From assembly GCA_900320845.1 (NCBI GenBank), contig ONTS01000011.1, positions 1 through 64,000 of the forward strand: a stretch of 64,000 nt of DNA, read 5' to 3'. The notes beneath the pieces are model-generated. The model saw only the letters and a program-made list of their open reading frames with translations, was not told the origin of the DNA and searched no databases. Both the position numbers and the translations under genes were made by a program. Shown in pieces: positions 62,003 to 64,000 of the stretch (position 1 is the stretch's first letter; the number at the start of each line of letters is the position of its first letter). This DNA comes from an uncultured Prevotellaceae bacterium. Lineage in GTDB: Bacteria > Bacteroidota > Bacteroidia > Bacteroidales > Bacteroidaceae.

Positions 62003-63694
62003 ATGAAGAAATACTTTTTCCATATAGCTATACTGCTGGCTATGTTGCTGTCGGGTGCACAGAGCACCATGGCAAGCAAACCCGTAGTGACAGTCACCGA
62101 CCCCCAGATAGGGGCGGGACTGTCTATAGCCTGGGGCAACTATGCCAACATGTCGTTCACACTTACATTCGACCAGAATGTAAGCGTCGTGAACGCCGAA
62201 CCTGATATCAAACTGTATGAAGGCGACACTAACGGGTCGGTAATCAGTCCCGACGATGTATGGAAGGCAAATAGTGCCGGAGCCAACAAAGTGATGATAT
62301 TCGGCGCCGACTACGACGGTTTTACTTGTGCCTTCCAATACAATAGTGAGAAGGAATACACCCTCGTCATCCCTGCCAACATGGTGAAAAACAGTGACGG
62401 AGAAATGAACGACGAGATAGTGCTGGTGTACAACAGCCAACAACCAGGTCCCGGCACCTTCGAACTGGTCAACTCTACCCCTGCTGACGGAGCTGTGCTC
62501 ACCGGTAGCTACAACTATGCTGCAGCAAGCTTCACGCTTACCTTCGGCGAGAACGTGGTAATCAAGAACAATGCACCCGCTATCACCTTCACCAAAGACG
62601 GTGCTGCCGTCAGCGATGTGGAGGAATGGCACCTGACGACAGGCAGCAACGCCGTCGACGCACTGGTGTGGGGCTCCGACATGGACGGTTACACAGCCAG
62701 CTTCCGCATCGACGAGAATGCTACCTACACACTCACCGTGCCCGCAGGTGTCATAGCTAATGCCGCCGGCGACCTCAACGAGGAAATAGTGCTCACCTTC
62801 TATGGATCAGACAAAGCTAAATACGGCACACTAGACTTTGTAAGCTCTAACCCCGAGAACGAAGGCACATTCAACCTCAACGCACAAGGCATGACCTTTG
62901 TCACCTTCGACCTCACATTCAGTGACGCCGTCAAGATTAATAGTCAAGCGATAGTCAATGAGGTGAAACTCTATGAGGGTGAGCTGAATGGTACTGAAAT
63001 AGAACCCGAATTTGGTAATTGGTCGGCAAGTATGAGCAGCGACAAGAAGACACTCAGCATCTTCTCACTCGACGAATATGGAGAAGGTCTGATGATGATG
63101 CAGCCTAAAGAAGAGACTAAGTACTATCTGGTAGTTCCGGCAAACATCGTGGTGACTGATAAAAACTTGGGCAACGAAGCGATAACAATCGTCATCAATG
63201 GTCCCGAGAAGCAGGAACCCGAACAGGAATCGGTAACATCCGATCCTATGGACAAGAGCACTATAGGAACTCTCAACAACATTGTCATCACCTTTGAGAC
63301 CACAGAAACAGTTACTTCCAACGCCAGCGCTGGCAACATCAATGTCTATAGCAAGAACTCCGACGTCGTACTGACTACAGCAACAGTAGTGGCTGACGAG
63401 GCACTCAATGCTAATCAGATAAAGCTTGCCCTCGCACAGCCCATCACCACCAACGGCATCTATATAGTGAAGGTGCCGGCAGGATACTTCCTGAAAGGTG
63501 ACAAACCTTGTCTGGCATTTGAACTGACCTATAAGGTAGACTCGGTGCTCGGCATCAACGACGCAACAACCATCATGGGGAAGAAGGTAATGCAACGCAT
63601 GACAGTCGACGGCAAGGTCATTGACCAACCTGTCAAAGGCGTTAACATCCTCAAACTGAGTGATGGAACAATAGTCAAGGTGCTTGTAAAATAA
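62003..63694 (+). CDS. Secreted protein with Ig-like repeats
   Basis: A 563-residue exported protein with a signal peptide (about 1-24) and four Ig-like (SbsA/CopC-type) domains at about 27-145, 150-270, 275-402 and 410-513. The first three share the pattern FTLTF-ENV----A, then YTL-VPA--I-NA-GDLNEEIVL. The last 30 residues are the same C-terminal domain as in the LRR protein before it (DQPVKGVNILKLSDGTIVKV). Likely an adhesin or a surface matrix partner of that LRR protein; no enzyme domain is visible. A terminator follows. Confidence 0.8.
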   Translation: MKKYFFHIAILLAMLLSGAQSTMASKPVVTVTDPQIGAGLSIAWGNYANMSFTLTFDQNVSVVNAEPDIKLYEGDTNGSVISPDDVWKANSAGANKVMIFGADYDGFTCAFQYNSEKEYTLVIPANMVKNSDGEMNDEIVLVYNSQQPGPGTFELVNSTPADGAVLTGSYNYAAASFTLTFGENVVIKNNAPAITFTKDGAAVSDVEEWHLTTGSNAVDALVWGSDMDGYTASFRIDENATYTLTVPAGVIANAAGDLNEEIVLTFYGSDKAKYGTLDFVSSNPENEGTFNLNAQGMTFVTFDLTFSDAVKINSQAIVNEVKLYEGELNGTEIEPEFGNWSASMSSDKKTLSIFSLDEYGEGLMMMQPKEETKYYLVVPANIVVTDKNLGNEAITIVINGPEKQEPEQESVTSDPMDKSTIGTLNNIVITFETTETVTSNASAGNINVYSKNSDVVLTTATVVADEALNANQIKLALAQPITTNGIYIVKVPAGYFLKGDKPCLAFELTYKVDSVLGINDATTIMGKKVMQRMTVDGKVIDQPVKGVNILKLSDGTIVKVLVK

Positions 63695-63712
63695 TAACAC
63701 ACCATAGATATA

Positions 63713-63748
63713 AAAAGAGGGGATGGCATAACACCACCCCCTCTTTAT
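63713..63748 (+). terminator. Terminator after the Ig-like repeat gene
   Basis: AAAGAGGGG-a-TGG (63714-63726) pairs with CCA-c-CCCCTCTTT (63734-63746), followed by ATTG. The T run is short but the stem is strong. Confidence 0.75.
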
Positions 63749-63805
63749 TGTATCCAGCTGTTTAATATAAACACTGACTATCCTTCCCCCTCCCGTTTAA
63801 GAAAA

Positions 63806-63840
63806 ACTCACAACTCATAACCCACAACTCACAACAACAT
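63806..63840. repeat. Heptamer tandem array upstream of tRNA-Met
   Basis: Five 7-nt units: ACTCACA, ACTCATA, ACCCACA, ACTCACA, ACAACAT. The array ends 42 nt before the -33 element of the tRNA promoter. Confidence 0.7.
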
Positions 63841-63882
63841 ATCCTGCAAAGCATCGTTAAAATCAAAAACCTTCCGAATAAT

Positions 63883-63913
63883 TTTGTTGTACTCACAAAA
63901 ACCTATACCTTTG
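63883..63913 (+). promoter_or_regulatory. tRNA-Met promoter
   Basis: TTTG (63883-63886), a 19-nt spacer and TACCTTTG (63906-63913), a full consensus promoter 26 nt upstream of the tRNA. Confidence 0.8.
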
Positions 63914-63939
63914 CAGTCCGAATACAACTCATATTCACC

Positions 63940-64000
63940 GGACTTGTAGCTCAGTTGGTTAGAGCAACAGACTCATAATCTGGAGGTCACAGGTTCAAGC
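63940..64000 (+). tRNA. tRNA-Met (CAT), cut by the window end
   Basis: GGACTTG acceptor arm (63940-63946), D arm GCTC/GAGC, anticodon loop CTCATAA with CAT at 63974-63976, variable loop and the start of the T arm (ACAGGTTCAAGC). The 3' third is outside the window. An elongator Met tRNA is most likely; tRNA-Ile with a modified CAT anticodon cannot be excluded. Confidence 0.9.

Noticed and set aside
63940-64000. Initiator tRNA-Met
   Set aside because: The acceptor begins with a G that can pair and the anticodon stem lacks the three G-C pairs of initiators; elongator Met fits better, though the 3' end is missing.

Overview
The window is a stretch of a Bacteroidales chromosome, most likely Prevotellaceae. 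The evidence is the partial Bacteroidales-type 5S rRNA at the left edge, more than twenty copies of the Bacteroidetes -7 box TAnnTTTG (usually TACCTTTG) placed just upstream of start codons, BspA-type leucine-rich surface proteins, a three-subunit fumarate reductase, DUF2851, FKBP lipoproteins, and secreted proteins ending in the Prevotella-type C-terminal domain. Most of it is ordinary core genome. The genus is inferred, not shown.

Layout. 1-780: the 3' end of 5S rRNA and its terminator, then a non-coding island built almost wholly of tandem repeats (two 4-unit arrays and one 2-unit array with a 22-nt period, and one 27-nt array). 776-4158: sirtuin, then three FKBP prolyl isomerases in a row. 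4405-9127: envelope and repair run (MsbA-like exporter, Ung, LpxL-like acyltransferase, CDP-glycerol glycerophosphotransferase-like protein). 9213-10840: an AT-rich, transferred RHS cassette (core tip plus metalloprotease-like toxin, lipoprotein immunity candidate, RHS repeat fragment). 10852-15924 (minus): recA, saccharopine/carboxynorspermidine dehydrogenase, TonB-dependent receptor-like barrel. 16080-17197: aroQ and an O-methyltransferase. 17309-22739 (minus): two PepSY-like exported proteins, a histidine kinase/response regulator pair, a low-molecular-weight phosphatase and miaB. 23047-24972 (minus): secreted exonuclease/endonuclease/phosphatase-fold protein and a 53-aa orphan. 25214-28721 (minus): frdCAB. 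29152-33646 (minus): dusB, dprA, DUF2851, radC. 34061-37101 (minus): glycosyltransferase 2 and a paralogous pair of Cys-motif/membrane-anchored proteins. 37560-40539 (minus): an LRR surface protein with a coupled small acidic protein, a structured RNA candidate, and efp. 40689-43437 (plus): cysK, serine acetyltransferase, tsaE, rpmH. 43652-46512 (minus): phosphatase-fold protein, patatin, lgt. 46739-48650: eno and an SH3 protein. 48651-49551: a gene-poor 900 bp with a decayed secreted gene and a possible short transcript. 49552-57806 (plus): rluB, asnS, papain-like peptidase, acyl-CoA synthetase, prfB, a 47-aa membrane protein, CYTH protein, MlaF-like ATPase. 57760-59643 (minus): Pif1-like helicase. 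60048-63694 (plus): LRR protein and an Ig-like repeat protein. 63940-64000: start of tRNA-Met(CAT).

How the parts fit. The cysK/epsC pair makes cysteine. frdCAB serves anaerobic fumarate respiration. The MsbA-like exporter, the LpxL-like enzyme and lgt build the envelope. The response regulator probably controls the neighbouring PepSY genes through an 11-bp direct repeat in place of their -33 element. The most interesting non-gene signals are the 22-nt repeat family, heptamer arrays phased into promoters, a 6S-like RNA candidate next to efp, and a copy of the last 34 nt of efp lying on the far side of the LRR locus.
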